In this document: positions 8,357-17,924 of the stretch, one piece after another
Layout of the letters: the number at the start of each line of letters is the position of its first letter
Position numbering within the stretch: position 1 is the first letter of the stretch
Assembly: GCA_902800045.1 (NCBI GenBank)
Contig: CADCCZ010000001.1
Span: 248,001-312,000, forward strand
Reading direction: 5' to 3'
From: an uncultured Bacteroidia bacterium
GTDB taxonomy: Bacteria > Bacteroidota > Bacteroidia > Bacteroidales > ML635J-15
Length of the DNA stretch: 64,000 nucleotides
Program-made: the position numbers and the translations under genes
Notes under the pieces: model-generated
Told to the model about the DNA's origin: nothing
What the model saw: only the letters and a program-made list of their open reading frames with translations
The model's database searches: none

Positions 8357-8863
8357 TCATTCCCTTTCTTCCGCGCTCAGCATGCTGTTTCTTACGGCTT
8401 CTTCTATTTGCTTGCTTATGCACTCTGGAAAATCGGCGGTAACCCAGATTGTGTTTTTGCTACCCGTAAATAGCATCAGGCGAATGAAATACATGTCGTT
8501 GCCGTTTTCGTCTTTCGATAGGAATCTGCTTCTGAAAATTGTAGCGTCGCCTCCAGATTGCATTTTGCAGTTCTGTTTGTCGATGAGTTCGAAGCCTTGC
8601 GATGCCATGTATTCCTTTGTGATGGCGGCAGCTATCTTGTTATAGGGTCTGTTGGTTACTTTGGATACCTGTATCTGCGACATGGTTCCAACGTGGACTA
8701 TCCTGTTAGTAAGGCTGTCGTATTCGAAGTGCTTGGGCGGAATTATGCTGGCTTCGGCATTGGTGATGAGTATGCGCAGAGAGTCGACGCTTTCCTGTGC
8801 ATGCACAACGATAGTTGCGAATGTAATCGCGATTGCCAGCAGTATGTGCGTTGTTGCTTTCAT
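8357..8863 (-). CDS. Unknown exported protein, 168 residues
   Basis: Signal peptide MKATTHILLAIAITFATIVVHA followed by about 145 residues of mixed alpha/beta character. Segments such as 'YMASQGFELIDKQNCKMQSG' and 'MYFIRLMLFTGSKNTIWVTADFP' suggest a small compact periplasmic domain. I do not recognise the family. It has its own promoter (TACCTTTG, minus strand, 8941-8948). Its transcript would carry a leader of about 70 bases in which TATGGG and CCCATA can pair near 8887-8910. Confidence 0.6.
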   Translation of the reverse strand: MKATTHILLAIAITFATIVVHAQESVDSLRILITNAEASIIPPKHFEYDSLTNRIVHVGTMSQIQVSKVTNRPYNKIAAAITKEYMASQGFELIDKQNCKMQSGGDATIFRSRFLSKDENGNDMYFIRLMLFTGSKNTIWVTADFPECISKQIEEAVRNSMLSAEERE

Positions 8864-8940
8864 TTCGTGTTGTGCTAAAAAAATATATGGGCATCAAGCA
8901 AATACCCATACACAAAACTCTTACTCAAAAACAATCGCTG

Positions 8941-8948
8941 CAAAGGTA
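8941..8948 (-). promoter_or_regulatory. Promoter -7 element for the 168-residue exported protein gene
   Basis: On the minus strand this reads TACCTTTG, a full TAnnTTTG match, about 78 bases upstream of the ATG at 8863. Confidence 0.55.
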
Positions 8949-9090
8949 ATGGTTTTATTTCAATTAACAATAAAATGTTGAAAAAATATTTTATCTTTGG
9001 TTGGTAGTTAATCTGTAGATGTCCGTACATCTTGCGATATGCGAGCTTGTTATGTCTATTCGTGCTTATGGTAAAATATTTTTTATTTAT

Positions 9091-9121
9091 TTTGTACCTA
9101 TAATAAATATGTTTATCTTTG
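9091..9121 (+). promoter_or_regulatory. Consensus promoter of the DPP4-like gene
   Basis: TTTG at 9091-9094, a 19-base spacer, then TATCTTTG at 9114-9121: the full Bacteroidota -33/-7 consensus. The ATG follows 12 bases after the -7 element. A second TATCTTTG lies at 8992-8999 further upstream. Confidence 0.75.
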
Positions 9122-9133
9122 CGCGCTTAAAAA

Positions 9134-11293
9134 ATGTATAAGGTGAAACGTTTTGTCTTTTTATTAGTCGCAATAGCAGGTCTATTGCCTTTGTTTTCGT
9201 CGGCTCAGACGAAAACCTTGTCAATTGATGACGCCGTAGTAGGTGTATGGCGCGAGTATTATCCCGAGATGATTTATGGTTTGCAGATTCGTCCCGATAC
9301 AAAGACTTGTACCAAGTGGGATGGTCGTAACCTTGTGGAATTTTCGTTCGACCAGAAAAAATCTTCCACTTTGTTGACTCTCGAAGAGATAGTAACTGAG
9401 TTGAAGAAAAACGACATCGCTCCATCGAGGTCGTATCCCGACTACACCTGGCTGTCGAAAAACGAAATGGAAATCCGCGTAGGTAACTCGGTTTGTTTGT
9501 TCGACGTTGCTAAGAAGAAAATCACTTCGGCTGCCAAATGCGACGATGATGTCGAAAATGCAACCTACTGCGCTGCAAACTCGAGTTTCGCATATACCAT
9601 CGATAACAATCTTCTTGTCCGCACTGGCGACAAGGTTGTCAAGGTAAGCGACGAAAGCGACCGCAACATCGTTTATGGTCAGACAGTTCACCGCAACGAA
9701 TTTGGTATCGACGGCGGAATATTCTGGTCGCCTAAGGGTAACTACCTCGCTTTCTATCGTAAGGACAATTCCAAGGTTTCCGATTATCCTATCGTCGATG
9801 TCAACGAGCGAGTGGCTAAGATGGTTCCCGAAAAGTACTGCATGGCCGGAATGGACAGCGAAGAAGTGACAGTAGGTGTGTTCGACATGAAAACACAGAA
9901 GATAACCTATCTCAACATCGACGGACCTAAGGACCAGTTCCTCACTATGGTAACATGGAGTCCCGACGAGAAGTCTATTTATGTTGGTGTCCTCAACCGC
10001 GAACAGAACCATTTGCAGATGCAACGCTACAATGCTACCAGCGGAAAGTTCGAGAAGCTTCTCTTTGAGGAGAAGAACGACCGCTATGTGGAGCCTCAGC
10101 ATCCGCTCACTTTCCTCCCCGACGATCCAAGCAAGTTTATCTACTGGTCGCGCAAGGACGGTTTCTGGCACCTATACCTATATAATATAGATGGCACTCA
10201 GATTTCGCAAATCACTAAGGGGGAGTTCGAGGTACAGGAAATATATGGCTTTGCAAACAAGAATCAGGATTTGATTATCAATGCGAACAAGGAAACTCCA
10301 ATCGACTTTACTATATACAAGGTCAACATTGCCTCTGGCAACATGACTTTGATTTCGGGTAATAGCGGAAAACATGACGCAATACTTTCCAGCAACGGCG
10401 AATATTTGGTCGATTCGTATGAATCAACAACCGTTCCGCGCGAGTATGTGCTTTACCAGACATCTACAGGAAAGAAGATCTCGACCTTGCTCACAGCCGA
10501 AAATCCTCTTGCCAAATTCAATATGCCGACACTGAAAATCGGAACACTCAAGGCCGACGACGGCAAGACCGATCTTTACTACCGTCTTATCACGCCTCCC
10601 GATTTCGACCCCAACAAGAAATATCCTGCTATCGTATACGTGTATGGTGGACCTCATGCACAAATGATTACCAATTCGCGTTTCGGCGGTGCTGCAGGAT
10701 GGGATATGTATATGGCTCAGCAAGGCTATGTAATGTTCACCCTCGACAACCGCGGATCTGCCAACCGTGGCTTCGAGTTCGAGAGCATTATTCATCGTCA
10801 GCTTGGCACAGTGGAGACTCGCGACCAGCTTACTGGCGTTGAGTTCCTCCGCTCGCTTGGCTATGTCGATATGGACAGGCTTGGCGTTCACGGATGGAGC
10901 TTCGGCGGATTCATGACCACCACGCTCATGACCGACTGTGCCGACATCTTCAAGGTTGGTGTGGCTGGCGGACCGGTTATCGACTGGAAATACTATGAGG
11001 TAATGTATGGCGAACGCTATATGGACACCCCGCAGGAAAACCCCGATGGTTACGAAAAGGCTAGTCTGCTCAACAAGACCGACAAGCTAAAGGGCCGCCT
11101 CATGATTATCCACGGATGCATCGACCCGGTAGTGGTATGGCAGCACAGCCTCCAGTTCCTCAACAAGTGCATCGAGAACAAGGTGCTTGTTGATTACTTT
11201 GTTTATCCAAACCATGAACACAACGTGCGCGGACTCGACCGTGTTCACCTAATGCGAACAATAACACGTTACTTCGATGACCATTTGAAATGA
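9134..11293 (+). CDS. Dipeptidyl-peptidase IV-type S9 serine peptidase
   Basis: A 719-residue exported peptidase with a signal peptide ending near 'LFSSAQ'. Residues about 90-460 form the DPP4 N-terminal propeller ('FWSPKGNYLAFYRKD', 'VTWSPDEKSIYVG'), with an 'HRNEFGI' stretch where the family places the Glu that holds the substrate amino terminus. The C-terminal alpha/beta hydrolase domain has the triad Ser589 (GWSFGG), Asp664 (GCIDPV) and His696 (NHEHNV); the Asp-His spacing of 32 equals that of human DPP4. It should remove dipeptides from peptides with Pro or Ala in second position, in the periplasm, feeding peptide use. It has its own consensus promoter and lies 35 bases before the giant adhesin gene with no terminator between, so some cotranscription is possible. 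Confidence 0.92.
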   Translation: MYKVKRFVFLLVAIAGLLPLFSSAQTKTLSIDDAVVGVWREYYPEMIYGLQIRPDTKTCTKWDGRNLVEFSFDQKKSSTLLTLEEIVTELKKNDIAPSRSYPDYTWLSKNEMEIRVGNSVCLFDVAKKKITSAAKCDDDVENATYCAANSSFAYTIDNNLLVRTGDKVVKVSDESDRNIVYGQTVHRNEFGIDGGIFWSPKGNYLAFYRKDNSKVSDYPIVDVNERVAKMVPEKYCMAGMDSEEVTVGVFDMKTQKITYLNIDGPKDQFLTMVTWSPDEKSIYVGVLNREQNHLQMQRYNATSGKFEKLLFEEKNDRYVEPQHPLTFLPDDPSKFIYWSRKDGFWHLYLYNIDGTQISQITKGEFEVQEIYGFANKNQDLIINANKETPIDFTIYKVNIASGNMTLISGNSGKHDAILSSNGEYLVDSYESTTVPREYVLYQTSTGKKISTLLTAENPLAKFNMPTLKIGTLKADDGKTDLYYRLITPPDFDPNKKYPAIVYVYGGPHAQMITNSRFGGAAGWDMYMAQQGYVMFTLDNRGSANRGFEFESIIHRQLGTVETRDQLTGVEFLRSLGYVDMDRLGVHGWSFGGFMTTTLMTDCADIFKVGVAGGPVIDWKYYEVMYGERYMDTPQENPDGYEKASLLNKTDKLKGRLMIIHGCIDPVVVWQHSLQFLNKCIENKVLVDYFVYPNHEHNVRGLDRVHLMRTITRYFDDHLK

Positions 11294-11328
11294 AATAAAT
11301 AATAATCAATAATTTAAAACAAAAATTT

Positions 11329-14300
11329 ATGAGAAAATTTACAACCCTAATTTTAAATCTTCTCGTGTTAGCGCTAGTTTTGCCATTTAGTTCAATGGCA
11401 CAGATAGTAGATGAGCCAGTGCTTTATCGAGATGCAAAAGGTTACATACTCGATGCTCCCGATCATGTGAGATTGGATGAGCCCGAAATTGACCGTGTGG
11501 ACGGTGCAAGGTCTGCTTGTAATATACCCGAAGTTGTAATGACAGGTCTTGCTGCGGAAGTTTATCCTTCTACTGAAAACACTTTCGTCGCACGTGTTTA
11601 TTCACATGGACTCGAGGACCAGTTGTGCGCTGTGTATTATGATACATATTATAAGGCAAACGAGAATGCCTCTGAAACTGCCGTTGGTTCTGTGTCTACC
11701 TATGGTTCTATAAAATTTAATATTAGGACACAAGGTACTAGTACTACGGATGTGACAATAACTCAAGGAAGTGGTCAGGTAGGTTTTTCAATCTTATTTG
11801 CTACTTGTAAAGCATTGTCTTTAGGTATTATTGATAATTATTGTGTTGCTAGAAATAGACCTCTGAATTTTACGTATAAATTAAACCAGTATGGTGTATA
11901 TAGGATGCGCTATAATATATGGACTTGCTCAGATTCTCCAACTCAGATTACATTCCCATCAACGACTTCTTATACAAGTAATGGCGCAGAATGTTGTAGT
12001 GCTAGTGGTACAACACATTACGATTATTATAAAAATAAATGCACGAAGGCAAATTGTTTATACACTACCGATATGTTTATGCGCGTAGTATCCACCAAGA
12101 TACTTGCTCATCCTCAGGGCGGAGAAATTTGCCCGGGAGGAAGCAAGACCTTGTCTGTTACCGCTGAGACTTGTCTCTCCAACGGTATTACATATCAGTG
12201 GTATAAGTGGAACAATGGTGTGTCTGAGTCTATAAATGGGGCAACAACAAATACTTATGTTGCAACCGAAGCTGGAGAGTACTATTGTGTAACCAATGAC
12301 GGGCGCGAACCTCGTGAGACAGAACATGCAGTAATAACAATAACTCAAATGCCAGAAGTTACTCTTGCTGCCGACCAGTACATATGTCCCAACGGTACTC
12401 TCGACCTCACTATGCCAGCTGGTGCTGCATACAGATGGTCGGATAACTCGACAAATGCTACACTTCAAGTAGCAACTCCTGGTACTTATTCTGTTACAAT
12501 GACTTCAAACGGTTGTTCTGCCGCTCATTCGTTCAATGTACAGCAGTTGCCCGAAATAGACCTTATTGCCAATACAAACGAAACTCTTTGCCCCGGCAAT
12601 CAGCTAACCGAAACTCTTTCGGTCGCAAATGCAACCGACATAGTTTGGAACAACAATGCTGCACTCAACCTGAGTTCGCTCGCTATAACCGAAGCTGGTA
12701 CTTATACCGTTTCGGCAAACGTAAATGGCTGTGCTTTCACCGATGAAGTTACAGTTGTTGCTCCGCAGTACGAACTCATCGCCGACGAAACCGTTCAGAT
12801 ATGCGAAGGCGATTCGTATCAGGTAAATCTCAACGCCAACGAACTTTCGAACATTGCATGGAGTGGCGCTGCTTCTGGCAACGAGGCAACAAAGACATTC
12901 ACACAGCCTGGAACATATAACGTTTCGGCTCAGTATCAAGGTTGTACGTTCAACGATTCGTTCACACTCTCATACAAGCAGGTGCCCGAAGTCGATGTGC
13001 CTGCAAACCATATCCTTTGTGCTAACAGCACAGTCAGCCTTACTATGCCAGAGTGCGATTCGTATCAGTGGAATAGCGGTTCAACAGCGCAGACTCTTCC
13101 CGTAACAGCTCCTGGTAACTATTCTGTTACAATGACTTACAACGGCTGCGATTTCTCAAGGTCGTTCAACGTAGTGGCTGCACCTATATATAATATAATA
13201 GCCGACGATGCTGTTACATTCTGCTACGGCACAACCGAAACCCTCGAACTTGCAGTAAACAATGCAAGCGAAATAGTTTGGAACAATAATGCCGCAAACA
13301 ACGAGTCAACTTATGTAATCGCAGAAGGCGGAACCTACACAGTTTCGGCAAAGATAGGCGAGTGCACCTATACCGACCAGATAGTTGCCACCCAGACTGA
13401 AAACGTCAACCTTATAGCAGACGAAACTCTTAACTTCTGCTACGGCACAACCGAAACCTTGGAACTTGCAGTTGCTAACGCAACCGACATCGTTTGGAAC
13501 AACGACGCAGCAAACAATGGTCAGACATTTGTAATCGACCAGAGCGGAACATATCCGGTTGTAGCAAAAGTCGACGGCTGCACCTACACCGACCAAATTG
13601 TAGCAACCCAGAGCGAAAGTGTCAACCTCATAGCAGACGAAACCGTAAACTTCTGCTACGGCACAACCGAAACCTTGGAACTTGCAGTTAACAATGCAAC
13701 CGAAATCGTTTGGTCAGAGAATCCTGCGAACAACGCTGCAACATACGAAATAAGCGCTCCTGGTGTATACACAGTTTCTGCAAAGGTTGATGGCTGTACC
13801 TACACCGACCAGATTGTAGCAACCCAGAGCGAAATTGTTAACTTGATTGCAGACGAAACGGTTAACTTCTGCTACGGCACAACCGAAACCTTGGAACTTG
13901 CAGTAAACAATGCAACCGAAATAGTTTGGTCAGAGAATCCTGCAAACAACGCTGCAACATACGAAATAAGCGCTCCTGGTGTATACACTGTTTCTGCAAA
14001 GGTTGAGGGCTGTACCTTTACCGACCAGATAACTGCTACCCAGAGCGAAAATGTCAACCTCATAACTGACGAAACGGTAAACTTCTGCTACGGCACAACC
14101 GAAACTTTGGAACTTGCAGTAAACAATGCAACCGAAATAGTTTGGAATGGCGACGCAGCTAACAACGGTCAGACATTTGTAATCGGCGAAGGTGGTACCT
14201 ATAATGTATCGGCAAAGATTGACGGTTGTACTTACACCGACCAGATTGTTGCAAACCAGACCGAAAATGTAAATCTCTTGCAGTTCGACAATATTCAGTT

Positions 14301-17300
14301 CTGCTACGGAAACTCTGTAACTCTTGAAGTTGTGGCAGAAAATGCAGAGAATATTGTATGGAACAACAACCCATCCCTCAACGAAACAACATTCGTGATT
14401 TCTGACCTTGGCACTTATACAGTCGAGGCCGATGTCAATGGTTGCCATTACACCGACCAGATTGTAGCTATTGAAACCCAGTACTTTGACCTTATTTCTG
14501 AAGAAAATGTCTTGATTTGCAATGGTTCGACAGCAACAATCAGTGTCCCGACAAGTGCGCAGAATGTAGTTTGGGACGGAAATGATGAACTTAACGGCAA
14601 TTCTCTCGAAATAAATACCGCAGGTGTTCATACAGTGTCTGCAGATTATAACGGCTGCCGTTATAATGACCAGATAGTTGCTACTATCGCTCCCGAACTT
14701 TCAGTCGCTATTTCTGCTGAATCAATAGGCTGCAATGGAGGTACAACAACTGCCCAGGCAGTTGTAAATGGCGGACTTGCTCCGTATGCATTTGCATGGA
14801 GCAACAGCGAAACATCACAGACCATTTCTGCTGCAGCTGGAACATACAGCGTAACCGTTGAAGATGGTAACGGATGTTCTGCAAATGCGTCACTTGTAGT
14901 TGTTGAACCTGTAGCACTTAGCGTTTCAATAAATGCAGGAACTATCGGTTGCAACGGTGGAACAACAACAGCTGGGGCTGTTGTTACTGGTGGAACTGAA
15001 CCTTATGCATTTGCATGGAGCAACGGCGAAATGTCACAGAACATTGCCGCTATGGCTGGTAGTTACATTGTGACAGTTACCGACGCTAACTCTTGTGTTG
15101 CAAATGCAACAGCAACGATTTCTGAACCATCGGCACTTGTTGTTTCAATAAATGCAGGAACTATCGCTTGCAATGGCGGAACAACTACTGCCGAGGCTGT
15201 TGTCGCTGGTGGAACTGAACCGTATACTTTTGCGTGGAGCAACGGCGAAACATCACAGAATATTACTGCAATGTCAGAAAGTTACATTGTGACCGTTACC
15301 GATGGTAATGAATGTAATGCAAATGCAACAGTAACAATTACGGAGCCTGCAATGCTTAGTGTTTCAATAAACGCAGGAACAATAAATTGCAACGGCGGTA
15401 CAACTACAGCAGAGTCTGTTGTCGTTGGCGGAACTGAACCGTATACGTTCGCATGGAGCAACGGCGAAACATCACAGAATATTACTGCAATGTCAGGAAG
15501 TTACATTGTGACCGTTACCGATGGTAATGAATGTAATGCAAATGCAACAGTAACAATTACGGAGCCGTCAGCACTTGTAGTTGAGGCAACTGCAGGAACT
15601 ATAGGCTGCAACGGAGGAACAGCAATTGCAGAAGCAAACGTAAATGGTGGTGTAGAGCCATACTCATTTGCATGGAGCAACAGCGAAACATCACAGACCA
15701 TTTCTGCTGCAGCTGGAACATACAGCGTAACCGTTGAAGATGGCAACGGATGTTCTGCAAATGCGTCAGTTGTAGTTGTTGAACCTGTAGCACTTAACGT
15801 TTCGATAAATGCAGGAACTATCGGTTGCAACGGTGGCACGGCTAATATTGAAGCAGTTGTTACTGGTGGCGCAGAGCCATACTCATTTGCGTGGAGCAAC
15901 AGCGAAACATCACAGAACATTGCCGCTATGGCTGGTAGTTACATTGTGACAGTTACCGACGCGAACTCTTGTGTTGCAAATGCAACGGCAACGATTTCAG
16001 AACCATCGGCACTTGTAGTTTCAATAAATGCAGGAACTATCGCTTGCAATGGCGGAACGACTACTGCCGAGGCAGTTGTTACAGGAGGAACCGAACCATA
16101 TACGTTTGCATGGAGCAACGGCGAAACTTCACAGAACATAAATGCAATGTCAGGAAGTTACATTGTGAACGTTACCGATGCTAACTCTTGTATAGCAAAT
16201 GCAGAAGTAGCAATTACCGAGCCAGCAATGCTTAGTGTTTCAATAACTGCAGGAACTATCGCTTGCAATGGCGGAACAACTACTGCCGAGGCGGTTGTTA
16301 CAGGTGGAGCCGAACCGTATACGTTTGCATGGAGCAACGGCGAAACATCACAGAATATTACCGCAATGTCAGGAAGCTACATAGTGTCCGTTACCGACGC
16401 TAACTCTTGTGTTGCAAATGCAACAGCAACGATTACAGAACCATCGGCACTTGTGGTTTCTATAAATGCAGGAACAATCGGTTGCAACGGTGGAACAGCG
16501 ACAGCCGAAGCGGTTGTAACTGGTGGTACCGAACCTTATTCATTCGTATGGGGCGGTCAGGAAACAACTCAGAATATAGATAACCTTGCAGCAGGAACAT
16601 ACTCGGTTACCGTTACAGATAACAACGGCTGTACTGCAAGCGAAGTCGTCGCAATTGCCGAGCCTACGGCTCTTACCGCTACAATAATCGCAGGAACAAT
16701 CAACTGCATAGGTGAGACGACAATGGCCGTGGCTAACGCTAATGGCGGTGCTGCTCCTTATTCTTACGCATGGAGTAACCAGGGAACTTCGCAGAACATA
16801 TCCAATGTTGCCGCTGGCGATTACAGCGTGACAATTACCGACCACAACGGATGTTCGGCAAGCGCAACCGCAACAATCACCGAACCAGAAGATGTAAATC
16901 TTATTGCTGCCGAAACCGTCGACTTCTGCGAAGGTTCTGCCGTAACAGTTACACTTGTCGAAGGCGCAACCAACATAGTATGGGATAACGATGATGCTGG
17001 AGCATCACACGAAATATTTATTGCAGGAACTCATTCCGTATCAGCCGATGTAAACGGATGCCACTACAACGACCAGGTTGTTGCCGTTGAGAGACCGCTT
17101 CCAGAATCCGGTTTGAATGCTGAGTATTCGTATGTAATCACCAATGCCGATACAATCGTAAATATTTCGGCTAACGCAGGTTACGAATCATATCTCTGGA
17201 GCAATGGTGACACTGAAAGCATTCTTTCAATCAGCTGCGGTTCGTTGACTCTGCCGTTCGATGCCGATTACAACTTGACAATAACTTCTGAATATGGTTG

Positions 17301-17583
17301 CTCGGCAGTCGATACAATTTCGGTACATATTGAAATGAATCCTAGCTCGGTATCAGAGTTTGAGGTCTATGAGTGGACCGTGGTGCCGAACCCAAGCGAC
17401 GGAAGATTCGACATTGTCGGTCCTGATTTCGACAAGGCGCAAATGTTCGACGCCGAAGGACGCCTGATTCGTACAATTGAAGTCGAAAATGTTGATATTC
17501 CAGATCTGAAACCTGGTATGTACTACTTGAGAATATATTCAGGAAATATTACTTCCGTCCAGAAGGTTATTATTAACAAGTAG
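11329..17583 (+). CDS. Giant T9SS-secreted adhesin with Ig-like and SprB-like repeats
   Basis: A 2084-residue protein. Order: signal peptide (MRKFTTLILN...SSMAQ); a module at about residues 61-207 related to the repeat module of the next gene; several Ig-like domains ('QWYKWNNG', 'EAGEYYCV'); five tandem 72-residue Ig-like units (about 621-980); one more divergent pair; ten SprB-type repeats of 73 residues (about 1126-1857) with the pattern 'GTIGCNGGTTTA ... PYAFAWSNGE ... GSYIVTVTD'; one last Ig-like unit; and a C-terminal T9SS sorting domain beginning 'VVPNPSDGRFDIVG' and ending 'QKVIINK'. SprB repeats are named after the Flavobacterium gliding adhesin. A surface adhesive or matrix role is likely, but gliding itself is not implied. 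A strong terminator follows. Confidence 0.85.
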   Translation: MRKFTTLILNLLVLALVLPFSSMAQIVDEPVLYRDAKGYILDAPDHVRLDEPEIDRVDGARSACNIPEVVMTGLAAEVYPSTENTFVARVYSHGLEDQLCAVYYDTYYKANENASETAVGSVSTYGSIKFNIRTQGTSTTDVTITQGSGQVGFSILFATCKALSLGIIDNYCVARNRPLNFTYKLNQYGVYRMRYNIWTCSDSPTQITFPSTTSYTSNGAECCSASGTTHYDYYKNKCTKANCLYTTDMFMRVVSTKILAHPQGGEICPGGSKTLSVTAETCLSNGITYQWYKWNNGVSESINGATTNTYVATEAGEYYCVTNDGREPRETEHAVITITQMPEVTLAADQYICPNGTLDLTMPAGAAYRWSDNSTNATLQVATPGTYSVTMTSNGCSAAHSFNVQQLPEIDLIANTNETLCPGNQLTETLSVANATDIVWNNNAALNLSSLAITEAGTYTVSANVNGCAFTDEVTVVAPQYELIADETVQICEGDSYQVNLNANELSNIAWSGAASGNEATKTFTQPGTYNVSAQYQGCTFNDSFTLSYKQVPEVDVPANHILCANSTVSLTMPECDSYQWNSGSTAQTLPVTAPGNYSVTMTYNGCDFSRSFNVVAAPIYNIIADDAVTFCYGTTETLELAVNNASEIVWNNNAANNESTYVIAEGGTYTVSAKIGECTYTDQIVATQTENVNLIADETLNFCYGTTETLELAVANATDIVWNNDAANNGQTFVIDQSGTYPVVAKVDGCTYTDQIVATQSESVNLIADETVNFCYGTTETLELAVNNATEIVWSENPANNAATYEISAPGVYTVSAKVDGCTYTDQIVATQSEIVNLIADETVNFCYGTTETLELAVNNATEIVWSENPANNAATYEISAPGVYTVSAKVEGCTFTDQITATQSENVNLITDETVNFCYGTTETLELAVNNATEIVWNGDAANNGQTFVIGEGGTYNVSAKIDGCTYTDQIVANQTENVNLLQFDNIQFCYGNSVTLEVVAENAENIVWNNNPSLNETTFVISDLGTYTVEADVNGCHYTDQIVAIETQYFDLISEENVLICNGSTATISVPTSAQNVVWDGNDELNGNSLEINTAGVHTVSADYNGCRYNDQIVATIAPELSVAISAESIGCNGGTTTAQAVVNGGLAPYAFAWSNSETSQTISAAAGTYSVTVEDGNGCSANASLVVVEPVALSVSINAGTIGCNGGTTTAGAVVTGGTEPYAFAWSNGEMSQNIAAMAGSYIVTVTDANSCVANATATISEPSALVVSINAGTIACNGGTTTAEAVVAGGTEPYTFAWSNGETSQNITAMSESYIVTVTDGNECNANATVTITEPAMLSVSINAGTINCNGGTTTAESVVVGGTEPYTFAWSNGETSQNITAMSGSYIVTVTDGNECNANATVTITEPSALVVEATAGTIGCNGGTAIAEANVNGGVEPYSFAWSNSETSQTISAAAGTYSVTVEDGNGCSANASVVVVEPVALNVSINAGTIGCNGGTANIEAVVTGGAEPYSFAWSNSETSQNIAAMAGSYIVTVTDANSCVANATATISEPSALVVSINAGTIACNGGTTTAEAVVTGGTEPYTFAWSNGETSQNINAMSGSYIVNVTDANSCIANAEVAITEPAMLSVSITAGTIACNGGTTTAEAVVTGGAEPYTFAWSNGETSQNITAMSGSYIVSVTDANSCVANATATITEPSALVVSINAGTIGCNGGTATAEAVVTGGTEPYSFVWGGQETTQNIDNLAAGTYSVTVTDNNGCTASEVVAIAEPTALTATIIAGTINCIGETTMAVANANGGAAPYSYAWSNQGTSQNISNVAAGDYSVTITDHNGCSASATATITEPEDVNLIAAETVDFCEGSAVTVTLVEGATNIVWDNDDAGASHEIFIAGTHSVSADVNGCHYNDQVVAVERPLPESGLNAEYSYVITNADTIVNISANAGYESYLWSNGDTESILSISCGSLTLPFDADYNLTITSEYGCSAVDTISVHIEMNPSSVSEFEVYEWTVVPNPSDGRFDIVGPDFDKAQMFDAEGRLIRTIEVENVDIPDLKPGMYYLRIYSGNITSVQKVIINK
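11509..11950 (+). repeat. Single copy of the 'A' module within the 2084-residue protein
   Basis: The encoded segment runs from 'IPEVVMTGLAAEVYPS' through 'LEDQLCAVYYDTYYK' and 'YGSIKFNIRTQG' to 'NYCVARNRPLNFTYK' and 'YGVYRMRYNIWT'. It matches the order and key residues of the repeated A module in the 4000-residue neighbour: TGLAxxY near the start, an (L/Y)CxVxY Cys, YGxxxxxxR, CxxRxRP, and a GxYxxxxN closing strand. Confidence 0.75.
13189..14268 (+). repeat. Five tandem 216-bp repeats (72-residue Ig-like units)
   Basis: Unit starts fall at 13189, 13405, 13621, 13837 and 14053: an exact 216-bp period. Each unit encodes a version of 'LIADETVNFCYGTTETLEL', then 'ATEIVW', then 'GTYTVSAKVDGCTYTDQIV'. 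Each has two cysteines, suitable for a disulfide across an Ig-like sandwich. A more divergent related unit begins at 14269. Confidence 0.85.
14704..16899 (+). repeat. Ten tandem 219-bp SprB-like repeats
   Basis: Unit starts fall at 14704, 14923, 15142, 15361, 15580, 15799, 16018, 16237, 16456 and 16678: a 219-bp period with one 222-bp step. Each encodes a Cys-Asn-Gly-Gly motif, 'PY.FAWS', and 'SYIVTVTD..SC.ANA', the SprB repeat pattern. Several neighbouring units are almost identical in DNA over long stretches. Confidence 0.85.
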
Positions 17584-17596
17584 TCGGTGAGATATT

Positions 17597-17639
17597 GAAG
17601 TAAAGCGGTGAGCAGGGGCGTGTCGCTTTACTTCTTTTA
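17597..17639 (+). terminator. Intrinsic terminator of the 2084-residue gene
   Basis: A perfect 11-bp stem, GAAGTAAAGCG with CGCTTTACTTC, and a 16-base loop, followed by TTTTA. It begins 14 bases after the stop codon. Confidence 0.8.
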
Positions 17640-17924
17640 CAAAATACTTAAGCGGTTTATAAATTTATTTACATATTTATGTTAATAAATTTTTTTATTC
17701 AAAAATAATATGTTTTCTTTGTTGGCTCTTTTTCCGTTGTATGTGCTAAATGTACGTATGTATTCGAAAATAGTGTTAGTTTTTTTGAATTGTATTTTGT
17801 AGGTTGTTTATTTGTAGATAGTTAGTTGTATATAAATATAAAAATAGAAAAAATATTAGCATGTAAACGAAGACCACATGCGATGTTTTTGTGATAAGTG
17901 TCTTCGAATTGTCAATAAAATGTT
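17640..17924 (+). other. AT-rich intergenic region upstream of the giant 4000-residue gene
   Basis: This 285-base stretch separates the terminator from the next ATG. It is strongly AT-rich, with short inverted patches but no convincing hairpin, riboswitch or gene. A 30-codon hydrophobic ORF from 17709 has no supporting signal. No perfect TAnnTTTG element is visible; TATTTTG near 17793 is one base short. It presumably holds the promoter and a long leader. Confidence 0.4.

Noticed and set aside
13189..16899. Regular repeats that could suggest a CRISPR array
   Set aside because: The units are 216 and 219 bp, in frame, and encode conserved protein modules. There are no short repeats with unique spacers and no cas genes.
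17709..17801. 30-codon hydrophobic ORF before the giant gene
   Set aside because: It has no promoter element, ribosome site or conserved feature and lies in AT-rich sequence where such frames occur by chance.
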